Source: an uncultured Prevotellaceae bacterium
GTDB taxonomy: Bacteria > Bacteroidota > Bacteroidia > Bacteroidales > Bacteroidaceae
Reading direction: 5' to 3'
Assembly: GCA_902799905.1 (NCBI GenBank)
Contig: CADCCB010000001.1
Span: 1-64,000 of the forward strand
Length of the DNA: 64,000 nucleotides
Shown here: positions 44,907 to 53,840 of the stretch, one piece after another
Numbering within the stretch: the first letter of the stretch is position 1
Layout: each line of letters opens with the position of its first letter
The notes under the pieces: generated by a model
What the model saw: only the letters and a program-made list of their open reading frames with translations
Told to the model about the DNA's origin: nothing
Databases searched by the model: none
Made by a program: the position numbers and the translations under genes

Positions 44907-45953
44907 ATGAAAAAGACAATTGCATTATGTGCACTTTTGTTCCTCATTGGAACCAGTGCAGCCTGGGCTGGCGAAAAGAAATTTGCACTCTACGGGGTGG
45001 GGTTTTATAATTTGGAGAACCTGTTCGACACCTGTCACGACTATGGTAAGAACGACTATGACTTCTTGCCCGATGGCAGTTACCGTTGGAACGGTTTGAA
45101 GTATTCGCATAAGTTGCAGAACCTGGCTCGCGTGCTGTCGGAGATGGGTACTGACAAGATTCCTGTGGGATGTGCCGTCATCGGCGTGAGTGAGGTGGAG
45201 AATGCCAAGTGCCTGGAAGATCTTTGTAATCAAGAACCTCTGAAGGCCCGTAATTTCCAGTTCGTACATATTGAAGGTCCTGACCGCCGTGGTGTCGATT
45301 GTGGATTGCTCTATAATCCGCGGTTCTTCCTGGTGCGTGACGTCAAATTGGTGCCTTTTGTTCAGGAACGTGTTCAGGACAGCAGTTATTATACGCGTGG
45401 CTTCCTGACGGTCAGCGGTACTCTGGCCGATGAGCATGTCACCATCATCGTCAATCACCTGCCTTCACGCTTCTCGGGCCCTTTCTACCGTGAGTTGGGC
45501 GGGCGTCAGATTCGTGCCGTCAAAGACTCGTTGCTCAAGGACGATCCCAATGTGAAGATCTTCGTCATGGGTGATATGAACGACGACCCACAGGATCCGT
45601 CGATGGCTGTCGCACTTGGAGCCAAGCGTAAGGCCGCCGATGTGAAGCCGGACGGGCTATGGAATCCTTGGTGGGACACCCTGGTCAACGGCAACGGTAC
45701 CCTTTGCTATGATGGCAAGTGGAATTTGTTTGACCAGATCATCCTGTCGTATTCTCTGCTTGATCCTCAGAAGAAGAAGGACTATAGTACGCTGAAATAT
45801 TTTGCCCATCAGGTGTTCCGTCGTGACTATCTTATTCAGAAAGAGGGCAAGTATAAGGGCAATTCTCTCCGTACTCATGCCGGTGGTGTGTGGCTCGACG
45901 GCTATAGTGACCACTTCCCCACGGTTGTATATATTATCAAAGAGGTGAAATAA
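44907..45953 (+). CDS. Secreted endonuclease/exonuclease/phosphatase-family enzyme
   Basis: The 348-residue product has a signal peptide (MKKTIALCALLFLIGTSAAWA) and a full EEP domain: YNLENLFDT (metal-site Asn), GVSEVEN (metal-binding Glu), VNHLPSRF (catalytic His), MGDMNDDP (Asp/Asn pair) and the final SDHFPTV (Asp-His). Relatives in Bacteroidota are secreted DNases or phosphodiesterases. It is divergent from an outer-membrane uptake-type operon and is followed by uridine kinase, supporting a role in breaking down extracellular nucleic acid. Confidence 0.88.
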   Translation: MKKTIALCALLFLIGTSAAWAGEKKFALYGVGFYNLENLFDTCHDYGKNDYDFLPDGSYRWNGLKYSHKLQNLARVLSEMGTDKIPVGCAVIGVSEVENAKCLEDLCNQEPLKARNFQFVHIEGPDRRGVDCGLLYNPRFFLVRDVKLVPFVQERVQDSSYYTRGFLTVSGTLADEHVTIIVNHLPSRFSGPFYRELGGRQIRAVKDSLLKDDPNVKIFVMGDMNDDPQDPSMAVALGAKRKAADVKPDGLWNPWWDTLVNGNGTLCYDGKWNLFDQIILSYSLLDPQKKKDYSTLKYFAHQVFRRDYLIQKEGKYKGNSLRTHAGGVWLDGYSDHFPTVVYIIKEVK

Positions 45954-45960
45954 GGAGAAT

Positions 45961-45991
45961 TTGTCAAAATTGTAAATTGTCTAATCGTAAA
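45961..45991. repeat. Imperfect heptanucleotide repeat between the nuclease gene and udk
   Basis: Units TTGTCAA, AATTGTA, AATTGTC, TAATCGT in succession. Confidence 0.6.
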
Positions 45992-45996
45992 TACAG

Positions 45997-46611
45997 ATGA
46001 CTATTATTGGTATAGCCGGCGGTACAGGGTCTGGCAAGACTACCGTCGTCAAGAAGATAGCCCAGGCATTACCGCCACATTGTGTAGCGGTAGTTCCTAT
46101 CGACTCGTATTATAACGATACAACAGGAATGACGCCCGAGGAACGGAAGGCCATCAATTTCGACCATCCTGATGCCTTTGACTGGAAACTGCTGACGGAA
46201 CAGGTGCGGAAACTGAAGAACGGCGAGGCCATCGAGCAGCCTACCTATTCTTATATAGAGAGCAACCGTCAAAAAGAGACCGTCCATGTGGAGCCCAAGC
46301 CTGTCATCATCATCGAAGGCATCATGGCGCTTCATAATAAGAAACTCCGCGACATCATGGACCTGAAGATCTTTGTGGATACTGACAATGATGTGAGGCT
46401 GATCAGGAATATCCGGCGTGACGTGGTGGAGCGAGGCCGTACGGTGGAGATGGTGCTTGACCGCTATGAGAAGGTGCTCAAGCCGATGCACGAGCAGTTC
46501 ATCGAGCCTACCAAGAAGTTCGCTGACCTGATCATCCCCTGGGGCGGCGACAACCACACGGGTATCCATATCGTGAAGACGTATATCGAGGGTATCGTGA
46601 CGGGCGTATGA
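45997..46611 (+). CDS. udk: Uridine kinase
   Basis: The 204-residue product phosphorylates uridine and cytidine for pyrimidine salvage. The P-loop GGTGSGKTT, the VPIDSYYND motif, NFDHPDAFDW and the late R-R-D-V-x-E-R-G-R segment are those of Udk. It lies 43 bases after the nuclease gene on the same strand, and overlaps the next gene by four bases. Confidence 0.93.
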   Translation: MTIIGIAGGTGSGKTTVVKKIAQALPPHCVAVVPIDSYYNDTTGMTPEERKAINFDHPDAFDWKLLTEQVRKLKNGEAIEQPTYSYIESNRQKETVHVEPKPVIIIEGIMALHNKKLRDIMDLKIFVDTDNDVRLIRNIRRDVVERGRTVEMVLDRYEKVLKPMHEQFIEPTKKFADLIIPWGGDNHTGIHIVKTYIEGIVTGV

Positions 46612-47114
46612 CAACACTTTATTTGGTTCGCCATGGTGAGACTTTCGACAATGTGCGACAGGTGTTGCAGGGTCAGATGCCAGGCGAACTGAACGAGACG
46701 GGAATCAAACAGGCAGAAAAGGTGCGCGACGAGATGAAGGACGTGCACCTTGATGCTATTATCGCCAGCGACCTGCGGCGCTCTGTCCAGACGGCCTGCA
46801 TTATTGCCGAACCGCATGGCTTGAAGGTGGTGACCACACCCTTGCTGCGTGAACGTGACTGGGGCGACTTCACGGGGATGTTTATTCCTGATATCAGAGA
46901 TAAGGTGTGGCCGGAGAATGTGGAGTCGTTGCCACAGATGAAAGAACGTGCCCGACAGTTCCTGCAGTTCATCCGAAACACATATCCTGACCAGCAGGTG
47001 TTGGCCGTTGGCCATGGCATCATCAACAAAGCCGTGCAGGCTGTGTTTTACAACAAACAGATGAATGAGGTTGATAAAATGTCAAATGCCGAGGTACGAG
47101 TCCTCGGCATTTAA
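46608..47114 (+). CDS. Histidine-phosphatase-superfamily protein (phosphoglycerate mutase-like)
   Basis: The 168-residue product begins MTTLYLVRHGET with the catalytic RHG, carries the second-arginine region SDLRRSVQTA, the acid residue in LLRERDWGDFTG and the second histidine in VGHGIINKA. It is a small phosphatase; substrate unknown. Translationally coupled to udk (ATGA), so a nucleotide phosphatase role is a reasonable guess. Confidence 0.85.
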   Translation: MTTLYLVRHGETFDNVRQVLQGQMPGELNETGIKQAEKVRDEMKDVHLDAIIASDLRRSVQTACIIAEPHGLKVVTTPLLRERDWGDFTGMFIPDIRDKVWPENVESLPQMKERARQFLQFIRNTYPDQQVLAVGHGIINKAVQAVFYNKQMNEVDKMSNAEVRVLGI

Positions 47115-47141
47115 TGCTCACTTTATCCTTTAACAATCAAT

Positions 47142-48140
47142 TTACCTTCTGCTTCCGCCAGAGCGACCGCCTCCGCTGTGACCGCCTCCATGATGGCCGC
47201 CTCCGTGGCTACCTGAACTCATGGAACCTCCGCCTCGGGTGCCTTGGAATGAACCTGAACCGTGGCTGCCTCCGCTGTTGCCGCGGCTGCCTTGGAATGA
47301 GCCGCTGCCATGATATCCGTTGCTGCTATGGCTACGGCTGCCCTCAAACGTGTTGGTGCTTCTGTTGTTGTTGAAACTGCGGTTGCCCTCAAATGTGTTG
47401 GTGCTTCTGTTGTTGTTGAAACTGCGGTTGCCCTCAAACGAGCCGTTGTTGCGTCCCGTCCCTCTATAACTACCGCTACCATGGTTGTTGTCAAAACGAC
47501 CGTTGGTGCTGCGATCGCCAGAGAAACCTCCTCTGTCATGGCTGCCGTGGCCAATGGTGCCACGATGGTGGTCGGCAGTCACGCGGGTTGAACTGTGCCC
47601 GTAGTTGCTGCGATAGTCACCGCGATCCCATCCGTTGCGCATTCCGAAGTGCTGGTCGCGAGGCCTGCTGGGACGGAAGTAGTCATGGCGTCCCTCGTAG
47701 AAACTGCGACCATTGACACGCCAACTGTGTCCGCCGCGATAAGTGGCATAGAAGTGCGGGCGGCCGAAGTAGAAGTAGTCACGGTGCGGATAGCGTGCAT
47801 AGATGCCGAAGTGCCAGTAGCCTCCCTCCCAGTAGAGGGGACGATAGAAATAGGTGGCTGCACGGAAGAGATCCCACTGCCAGGAATAGAGGATGTAACT
47901 CAGGTCGAGGTTGCGGCGCTCCCAATAGGTGCCGAACACGTCGTTATAACTGGTCACTCCCATCAGGTAGTCGAGGTTGATCTCATAGGCTGCCTCGTAC
48001 TGGGCATCGCTGAGATTCAACTCGTAGGCCATCTTATCGGTCAGGAAGAGAGCCTCGTTGCGTGCCTGCTCGTAAGACATGGCGTTAGCCGATACTGCTA
48101 TCGTCAGCATGGTAACAAGGGTAAATATCATCTTCTTCAT
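47142..48140 (-). CDS. Secreted low-complexity Gly/Asn/Ser/Arg/His-rich protein
   Basis: The 332-residue product has a signal peptide (MKKMIFTLVTMLTIAVSANA). A structured N-terminal part (about 20-120, helix-rich then aromatic-rich YFYRPLYWEGGYWHFGIY) is followed by ~210 residues of low complexity. The tail holds a 15-residue unit (FEGNRSFNNNRSTNT) repeated twice exactly at protein level plus variants, then Gly/His/Ser runs. No enzyme motif. Such tails may bind metal, surface polymer or RNA-like polyanions, but nothing in the sequence decides this. Convergent with the histidine-phosphatase gene. Confidence 0.75.
   Translation of the reverse strand: MKKMIFTLVTMLTIAVSANAMSYEQARNEALFLTDKMAYELNLSDAQYEAAYEINLDYLMGVTSYNDVFGTYWERRNLDLSYILYSWQWDLFRAATYFYRPLYWEGGYWHFGIYARYPHRDYFYFGRPHFYATYRGGHSWRVNGRSFYEGRHDYFRPSRPRDQHFGMRNGWDRGDYRSNYGHSSTRVTADHHRGTIGHGSHDRGGFSGDRSTNGRFDNNHGSGSYRGTGRNNGSFEGNRSFNNNRSTNTFEGNRSFNNNRSTNTFEGSRSHSSNGYHGSGSFQGSRGNSGGSHGSGSFQGTRGGGSMSSGSHGGGHHGGGHSGGGRSGGSRR
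47341..47430 (-). repeat. 45-base tandem repeat, two units, within the low-complexity protein gene
   Basis: Units 47341-47385 and 47386-47430 differ at one base; a partial third begins at 47431. The period is a multiple of three, so copy-number changes keep the frame. Confidence 0.85.
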
Positions 48141-48271
48141 AATCGTATTATTTTAGTTGTTATACATTCTGTTTCTTGTTTCTGCTGCAAAGTAACTGCT
48201 TTTTTGTGGAGTATACAAAGGATTTTCCCTAATTAGTAGGGGGAAAATCCCTATATCTCGTTTTTATTTCT

Positions 48272-48279
48272 TATCTTTG
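48272..48279 (+). promoter_or_regulatory. Promoter -7 element of the Wzi-like gene
   Basis: TATCTTTG, 17 bases before the first ATG at 48297. Confidence 0.65.
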
Positions 48280-48296
48280 CATCGAAATTGCTAAGA

Positions 48297-49814
48297 ATGA
48301 TGATGCGGAAATGCTTTTTTATGGTCATGGCACTTCTTGTTTGCGGCTTGACGCAGGCACAGATAGAGGTGCTGACAGAGGCGCAGGTGACGGCTGCCAG
48401 TGGCGACCACAACCCATTGTGGCTCAATGCCAACAAATATGGTCTGAGTTCGTTGGATAAGACCAATGGCTACGTGCGCGCAGGTGCCTTCCGTTCTATA
48501 GACAACGATTCCAGCCGTCGATGGGCATGGGGGGCTGGTCTTGATTTGGCGGTTGCCGGTGGCTTTACCAGTACGTTTGTCGTCCATCAGGCTTACGGCG
48601 AACTGCGCTGGCTGAAAGGGCTTCTTACCGTTGGCAGCAAGGAGCAGCCAATGGAATTGAAAAACCAGGAACTGAGCAGCGGTTCGCAGACTTTCGGCAT
48701 CAATGCCCGCCCAGTGCCCACCGTCCGACTGTCGCTGCCAGACTATTGGGTAGTACCCTATACCCGTCAGTGGCTGGCTGTCAAGGGACATGTGGCATAC
48801 GGCATGACGACGGACGATGGATGGCAGAAGGACTTTACCCATCAGCAGAGTCGCTATACAGAGCATGCCCTCTATCACTCTAAGGCAGGCTATCTGCGCA
48901 TCGGCCCTAAGAATATCACGGTAGAGTTCGGCCTGGAGATGGCTTGCCAGTTTGGAGGCACTCTGCATGTTTTTGACGGTCCGCAAGAGACGGTTATCAA
49001 CGCCGATAAGGGCTTGGGGGCTTTCTTCCATGCCCTTGTCCCTGGAGGCAACGATGCTACCGATGGTGACTGGCATAATGCAGAAGGTAACCATCTGGGC
49101 AGTTGGGTGGCCCGTGTGAACTTTGACTATCCGAAATGGAACCTGGGTGTCTATGCCGACCATTTCTTCGAGGACAATTCTTCGATGCTTCATGTCAGTT
49201 ATGCAGGGTGGGGTAAAGGTGATGAAGCCTGGGTGAGAAAGGACAACCGCTATTTCCTGCACGACTTCAAGGACTGGATGCTGGGTGCGGAACTGAAACT
49301 GAAAGAGAACCCATGGCTGAATGATATTGTGGTGGAATATCTTTACACCAAGTACCAGGGTGGTCCCATTTATCATGATCATACCGCTGCCATCAGTGAG
49401 CATCTCTGTGGGCGCGACCATTTCTATAATCATGGGCTGTACACAGGATGGCAGCATTGGGGCATGGTCATGGGCAACCCGTTGTATCTGTCGCCTCTGT
49501 ACAACGAGGATCATACCATCTATGTGCTCAACAACCGTTTCGTGGCCTGGCATTTCGGATTCTCCGGCGACCCTCTTGCCCGCTTGCATTACCGTCTGCT
49601 GGCTACCTGGCAGCGTGGCTATGGCACCTATGATAATCTCTATCCTGATCCGAGGGAGAATTTCAGTCTGCTGGCCGAGGCTTCTTATCAGTTTCCCCGT
49701 CAGTGGGCCGTGAAGGCTGCCTTCGGTCTGGATACAGGCGAGATATACGGGAAGAATGTCGGTCTGCAACTGACGGTGACAAAAACAGGTTTCTTACAAC
49801 TAAAGAAGAAATAA
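48297..49814 (+). CDS. Capsule-assembly Wzi-family outer-membrane protein
   Basis: The 505-residue product has a signal peptide (KCFFMVMALLVCGLTQA) and a beta-barrel like PF14052 Wzi proteins, which help attach or export capsular polysaccharide at the outer membrane. ASGDHNPLWLNANKYGLSS near the mature N-terminus is characteristic of the family. Three ATGs in a row (48297, 48300, 48303) are possible starts. The next gene begins on its stop codon (TAATG). Confidence 0.85.
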   Translation: MMMRKCFFMVMALLVCGLTQAQIEVLTEAQVTAASGDHNPLWLNANKYGLSSLDKTNGYVRAGAFRSIDNDSSRRWAWGAGLDLAVAGGFTSTFVVHQAYGELRWLKGLLTVGSKEQPMELKNQELSSGSQTFGINARPVPTVRLSLPDYWVVPYTRQWLAVKGHVAYGMTTDDGWQKDFTHQQSRYTEHALYHSKAGYLRIGPKNITVEFGLEMACQFGGTLHVFDGPQETVINADKGLGAFFHALVPGGNDATDGDWHNAEGNHLGSWVARVNFDYPKWNLGVYADHFFEDNSSMLHVSYAGWGKGDEAWVRKDNRYFLHDFKDWMLGAELKLKENPWLNDIVVEYLYTKYQGGPIYHDHTAAISEHLCGRDHFYNHGLYTGWQHWGMVMGNPLYLSPLYNEDHTIYVLNNRFVAWHFGFSGDPLARLHYRLLATWQRGYGTYDNLYPDPRENFSLLAEASYQFPRQWAVKAAFGLDTGEIYGKNVGLQLTVTKTGFLQLKKK

Positions 49815-50260
49815 TGACTATGAGAAGGATTTTTGTTTATATACTGGTGACCCTCTGTTCCGTGCTGGCTTCATGCGATATTGTGACCTCTGATAATGGC
49901 GACTTGGACGGGCTATGGCAGATGACCACCTTTGAGAATTTGAAGACGGGCGAGGTCTGTGACGGTCGTCAGATTGGCGGTGGCCTGAATTGGGCCTTTC
50001 AGGGACATCTGCTGGTGATGCGAGGTGCCGACGAACTGATATTCAGTTTCGAGCATGGCGACAGGGTCTTGAAATTGTATAATCCCTATCTCTCGGGTCG
50101 CTTCACAGAGACTAGTGATGACACTCCTATAACGGATGCCACACAACTCAATGTCTATGGTGTGTATCAGTTGGAGGAATTCTTCAGGATATTGGAACTC
50201 AACTCAAGCAATATGCGGCTGGAGTCGGCCAATGTCCGGCTGACATTCCGGAAATATTAG
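49814..50260 (+). CDS. Lipocalin-like lipoprotein (DUF4847-like)
   Basis: The 148-residue product has a lipoprotein signal (TLCSVLASC) and a small beta-barrel-like domain starting DLDGLWQMTTFEN, resembling lipocalin-type DUF4847 proteins of Bacteroidales. The ATG overlaps the Wzi stop by one base, implying tight coupling, so it probably works with Wzi in surface-polysaccharide assembly. Its stop codon overlaps that of the convergent sugar transferase gene. Confidence 0.75.
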   Translation: MTMRRIFVYILVTLCSVLASCDIVTSDNGDLDGLWQMTTFENLKTGEVCDGRQIGGGLNWAFQGHLLVMRGADELIFSFEHGDRVLKLYNPYLSGRFTETSDDTPITDATQLNVYGVYQLEEFFRILELNSSNMRLESANVRLTFRKY

Positions 50261-50826
50261 AAGATTTTGCCTGAGACGATTCTGATGAATGTGCTCATCA
50301 GAATTTTGACATCCATCCTGAACGACTGATGCTCCAGATAATAGAGGTCTAAGTCCAGTCGTCGCAACATCTTCTCCATCGTGTCAGTATACCCATTGTG
50401 CAGCGTGGCATAACTGGTGACACCCGGTCGTGTCTTGTACAGCAGCGTGTAGCGAGGGTCGTGCTCCATAATCTGGTCGATATAGTATTGGCGCTCAGGA
50501 CGGTAGCCCACAAAGGCCATGTCGCCAATGAATACGTTCCACAACTGTGGCAGTTCGTCCAGATGGTGCGTACGGAGTATTCTTCCTATCTTTGTCAATC
50601 TTGGGTCATCGTCCTGCTGCACCAGTTCGGCACCTTCCTTCTCTGCGTCAACAACCATGCTGCGGAATTTGTAGATATAGAAGGGACGGCCACCTTTTCC
50701 TATACGCTCTTGTTTGTAGATGGCTGGTCCGCCGCCAATCTTAATGGACAGGTAGCATATCAGGAACAATGGCGAGAAGATAATCAGGCAGCATGCCGCC
50801 AGAAAGCAGTCTATGGCGCGTTTCAT
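50257..50826 (-). CDS. Undecaprenyl-phosphate sugar-1-phosphate transferase (small bacterial sugar transferase)
   Basis: The 189-residue product is a monotopic phosphoglycosyl transferase. It opens with a membrane helix (DCFLAACCLIIFSPLFLICYL), then KQERIGKGGRPFYIYKFRSM, DDDPRLTKIGRILRTHHLDELPQLWNV and GDMAFVGYRPE, the family signature with the catalytic Asp-Glu pair. It starts a polysaccharide repeat unit by moving a sugar phosphate onto the lipid carrier. Overlaps the WecA-like gene by four bases. Confidence 0.92.
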   Translation of the reverse strand: MKRAIDCFLAACCLIIFSPLFLICYLSIKIGGGPAIYKQERIGKGGRPFYIYKFRSMVVDAEKEGAELVQQDDDPRLTKIGRILRTHHLDELPQLWNVFIGDMAFVGYRPERQYYIDQIMEHDPRYTLLYKTRPGVTSYATLHNGYTDTMEKMLRRLDLDLYYLEHQSFRMDVKILMSTFIRIVSGKIF

Positions 50827-51911
50827 GAGGCAGGTTTCATTCTAAGGTTAATAACCATGTTGACGAGCAGGAAGATCAGAATGTCTATTCCGATGATGAG
50901 GGTCGACGACAGGGTGGGGAAGAGCAGGGAATTCATCACGTAGATCACTATTGTCAGCAACAGGATGACGACCAACGCCTGATGCTGGTTCAGTCCGGTC
51001 CTCATCAACTTGTGATGGATGTGGTTCTTGTCGGCCTTGAACAGCGGCTGCCTTTTAAACAGACGATACAGCGTGACCCTTACCACGTCGGCTATTGGAA
51101 TGAAGATCAAGGTGACGGGCACCAAGAAAGCCTCTGGCCTGTAGTCCCAGATGTTCTGGTTGTTCATGGCTGTCTTTACGGCAAAGAAGCCCAGCGTAAA
51201 GCCCAACGACAACGAACCGCTGTCGCCCATGAAGATCTTGGTGTTCTTCTCCGCTTTCCCAAAGACATTGAAATAGAAGAAGACGACCAAAGCACCCATC
51301 ATGCCTGCTATGAGCAGCGAGTAGGTGTTCATATATACCTCGTAGTGAACAAAGTACGTCAGAAATCCGGCAAAGGCTAACAGGGAGAGACTGCTGGCCA
51401 GTCCGTCTATACCGTCTATGAGGTTAATGGCATTGCTGATGAACACGATGACGAAGATGGTCAGCGGTATGCCTACAAATCCAGGTATCTCATAGATTCC
51501 CAGAAAGCCGTAGAGGTTGTTCACGTACAGTCCTGTCATCGGTAGCAGACTGCCTGCAATGATCTGGGCGGTGAATTTCGTGCTGGCATTCAGTCCAACC
51601 AGGTCGTCGATGATGCCCACCACATAGATAAGGGCCAGACCGACGATGAAACTTGCACTCCAAATATTGACGGGTATAACTTCTGGGTTGCTTTTCCAGA
51701 GGTATATCAATATGGCAACGAATGCCAGCATCATGCTGGGGAAGAAGGAAATGCCGCCCAGTCGTGGCGTGGCGTTGGCGTGAATCTTACGTTCACTGGG
51801 AATGTCGTAGAGTTTCTTCCGCTTGCAATATCCTAGGATGGCAGGCGTGAAGAAAGCCCCACAAATCATACTTAATATAAATGCACAAAGAAAATATATC
51901 GTCATTTGCAA
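50823..51911 (-). CDS. WecA/MraY-family polyprenyl-phosphate GlcNAc-1-phosphate transferase
   Basis: The 362-residue product is a polytopic PNPT enzyme with about ten helices. It has RKIHANATPRLGGI, the catalytic VGIIDDLVGLN, NAINLIDGIDGLA and GDSGSLSLG. It begins O-antigen or teichoic-type glycan assembly; having this and the monotopic transferase together means two possible initiating enzymes. ATG 51911 and 51905 are both possible starts. Confidence 0.9.
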   Translation of the reverse strand: MQMTIYFLCAFILSMICGAFFTPAILGYCKRKKLYDIPSERKIHANATPRLGGISFFPSMMLAFVAILIYLWKSNPEVIPVNIWSASFIVGLALIYVVGIIDDLVGLNASTKFTAQIIAGSLLPMTGLYVNNLYGFLGIYEIPGFVGIPLTIFVIVFISNAINLIDGIDGLASSLSLLAFAGFLTYFVHYEVYMNTYSLLIAGMMGALVVFFYFNVFGKAEKNTKIFMGDSGSLSLGFTLGFFAVKTAMNNQNIWDYRPEAFLVPVTLIFIPIADVVRVTLYRLFKRQPLFKADKNHIHHKLMRTGLNQHQALVVILLLTIVIYVMNSLLFPTLSSTLIIGIDILIFLLVNMVINLRMKPAS

Positions 51912-52105
51912 TTGCTCATTGTTACTATATTAACTGACAATGCCTCTTTTTATTGTATGCTACGCATAAAATATCTTCTCTCCCCGTTTTTTTACGCAAT
52001 ACAACATGCCTTATCGCACGCCATTTCTGTTACCAATATAATGCCGTGCCAGTGTGTGACCTCTTGAAACCAGGTGGCTGTTACCTGTCTTTTACTGTTA
52101 TCTTT

Positions 52106-53074
52106 TTACCTAATAATTATCCGACCATCACCTATACCAAAGATATAATCTCCTATCACTTTCACCGTGGAAGGAATTGAGAGTATAAGAGGCTTCTCAC
52201 TAATGGAGAAAGCATAGTCACAAATGGTCTCAACGCCATCAGGAACTTCATAGTAATCTTTGTCGAACCCTACTACGGCAGACAAGAGACGTTTTCCGCT
52301 CTTTGAGTATCTTACAAAGTCCTTTACCACAATATCATCTTCTTTATCCCTTGTGCATAATGCATCAGTTTCGCAGTCTTGATCAGCATAAGGCACATGC
52401 CATTGCACTACGCATCCACTGATCCTGTCATTGCCAAAGATAGGATATTCTGAGGCATCAACCCTGTCAAGGTCACAAGTGTAAGGAACGTGTACTGTTT
52501 CAAATCTGCATCCCAAGAATGCTGTCCTCTCTATCTTTTCACACCCCTCAAGGATAAAGTATTCACGCTTCCTTCTTGAAGCCCTCAGAAGCGTTTTACG
52601 GTCATGACTGTAGATATAGCCGTACTCGTCAGTCCAGCCGTCTGTTATCTCTTTTGTTGCGTCTTCCAAGGCATTGTAAGGCCAGTTCCATATTTTGCAC
52701 TCGACATTGGGATCTAAGTGTTCTGTTGCCTGCTCTATGTTATTATCATCAATGGTATATGGAATATCAAGTTGCTTCAACTCTGTACAACCTTCGAAAC
52801 CGTTTGATGCTAGACTGTGGACATCCTCACCTATACGGAAATAAGGCATATTGGGACATTTTATAAGTTTCTTGAAGCCATTGACAACAGCAAACACGGC
52901 ACCGTCCTCTTCGATGAGGTCACTCACCGTTTTCTTAATCTCAACATGTGCTTCTACCCATTTTCCATCAACAATCCCTTCTTGGCAATAAGTCTCTACC
53001 AAGAAGCCATCATCATTACCCTCAGAGTGTAGAGTAATCGGAAGGACCTTATTCAATGCCTGATTGTATTCCAT
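52106..53074 (-). CDS. BspA-like leucine-rich-repeat protein, apparently cytoplasmic
   Basis: The 322-residue product lacks a signal peptide. Scattered LRR_5/BspA-type motifs are visible: SNGFEGCTELKQLDIPYT, LEGCEKIERTAFLGCRFETVHVPYT and VPDGVETICDYAFS...LSIPSTVKVIGDYIF. Most BspA-like proteins are secreted, so the absence of a leader is unusual. It ends a run of four closely spaced unknown genes (three of them small) on the - strand and may be a recognition or immunity-type component; function unknown. Confidence 0.65.
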   Translation of the reverse strand: MEYNQALNKVLPITLHSEGNDDGFLVETYCQEGIVDGKWVEAHVEIKKTVSDLIEEDGAVFAVVNGFKKLIKCPNMPYFRIGEDVHSLASNGFEGCTELKQLDIPYTIDDNNIEQATEHLDPNVECKIWNWPYNALEDATKEITDGWTDEYGYIYSHDRKTLLRASRRKREYFILEGCEKIERTAFLGCRFETVHVPYTCDLDRVDASEYPIFGNDRISGCVVQWHVPYADQDCETDALCTRDKEDDIVVKDFVRYSKSGKRLLSAVVGFDKDYYEVPDGVETICDYAFSISEKPLILSIPSTVKVIGDYIFGIGDGRIIIR

Positions 53075-53077
53075 AGT

Positions 53078-53389
53078 TCAAAATGCTTTTTGTGTCTCAG
53101 CAGACAATTCCCAATACGTGTCTAATGGGTCTTTGGTTATGTCATCAACTTGCTCCAAGTGCTGCCTCAATGCCATGACTGCTGCATCATTGATTTTGCA
53201 GTACAAGGCATCATGGCCATCCCATTCGGTAACCCAACTGTTTAACTCACAATTGCCACTACACCAGACATTATATAGTTCCTCATACTCACCATCGGAT
53301 AACTTGATGCCAAACTGATAACGCCCACTCAGGGATTCATTCTCACCAGCCTCGAAACAGTAGTCAACGTAAAATTTTGTCTCTTTCAT
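53078..53389 (-). CDS. Small hypothetical protein
   Basis: The 103-residue product is acidic, with an alpha/beta look (FYVDYCFEAGE, YQFGIKLSDGEYEELYNVW). Not recognised. It overlaps the upstream gene by 26 bases and precedes the LRR gene by 3 bases, so all four genes of this run are one transcription unit. Confidence 0.6.
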   Translation of the reverse strand: MKETKFYVDYCFEAGENESLSGRYQFGIKLSDGEYEELYNVWCSGNCELNSWVTEWDGHDALYCKINDAAVMALRQHLEQVDDITKDPLDTYWELSAETQKAF

Positions 53390-53840
53390 AATCCTTATAT
53401 ATAATATTGGAGCCTATGTACTCCATTTGCTCCATGAGGTGGCCAAAGGTTTCCATATCCATGTTGCCCTTTATATAAACTTCATACTCATTGCCCTCGT
53501 TGTCCGACCATCTTGTAGGTGCAAGTTTCATGCCAACGCCCTCATATTTGTTTCTCAGCGATGTTTCTTTCAACTGTACTGTCAACAGCATAGGCTCTGT
53601 CAATTGACTGAGGTAGGCTTGCACTCTATCTCTGTTTGCAACATCATCATTCAGAACGAATACAACATGACCATCGTAAGGGAATTGTCTATCATCGCTA
53701 TGTAGATGCAATGGCACGGCAAACGGCACTAAGATATCGTCTCTCTTGCCAAGCCAAGTTATGGGAAATTCAAAGCCTTGCTCCTTGCAATACGCTTTCA
53801 ATTCTGCTAGCATCTTGTTAATTCCAAATGGGTCTCTCAT
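53364..53840 (-). CDS. Hypothetical protein
   Basis: The 158-residue product starts MRDPFGINKMLAELKAYC. The ATG at 53840 overlaps the previous gene's stop by one base (TAATG), which decides the start over the longer ORF to 53870. Mixed alpha/beta composition, no signal peptide, no known motif. Confidence 0.65.
   Translation of the reverse strand: MRDPFGINKMLAELKAYCKEQGFEFPITWLGKRDDILVPFAVPLHLHSDDRQFPYDGHVVFVLNDDVANRDRVQAYLSQLTEPMLLTVQLKETSLRNKYEGVGMKLAPTRWSDNEGNEYEVYIKGNMDMETFGHLMEQMEYIGSNIIYKDYERDKILR

Noticed and set aside
47341..47445. Possible CRISPR-like array
   Set aside because: Units are adjacent with no spacers, have a 45-base period, and encode an in-frame protein repeat.
48291..49769. 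492-codon - strand ORF
   Set aside because: Fully antisense to the Wzi-like gene, which has a signal peptide, promoter and family motifs; the antisense frame has none.
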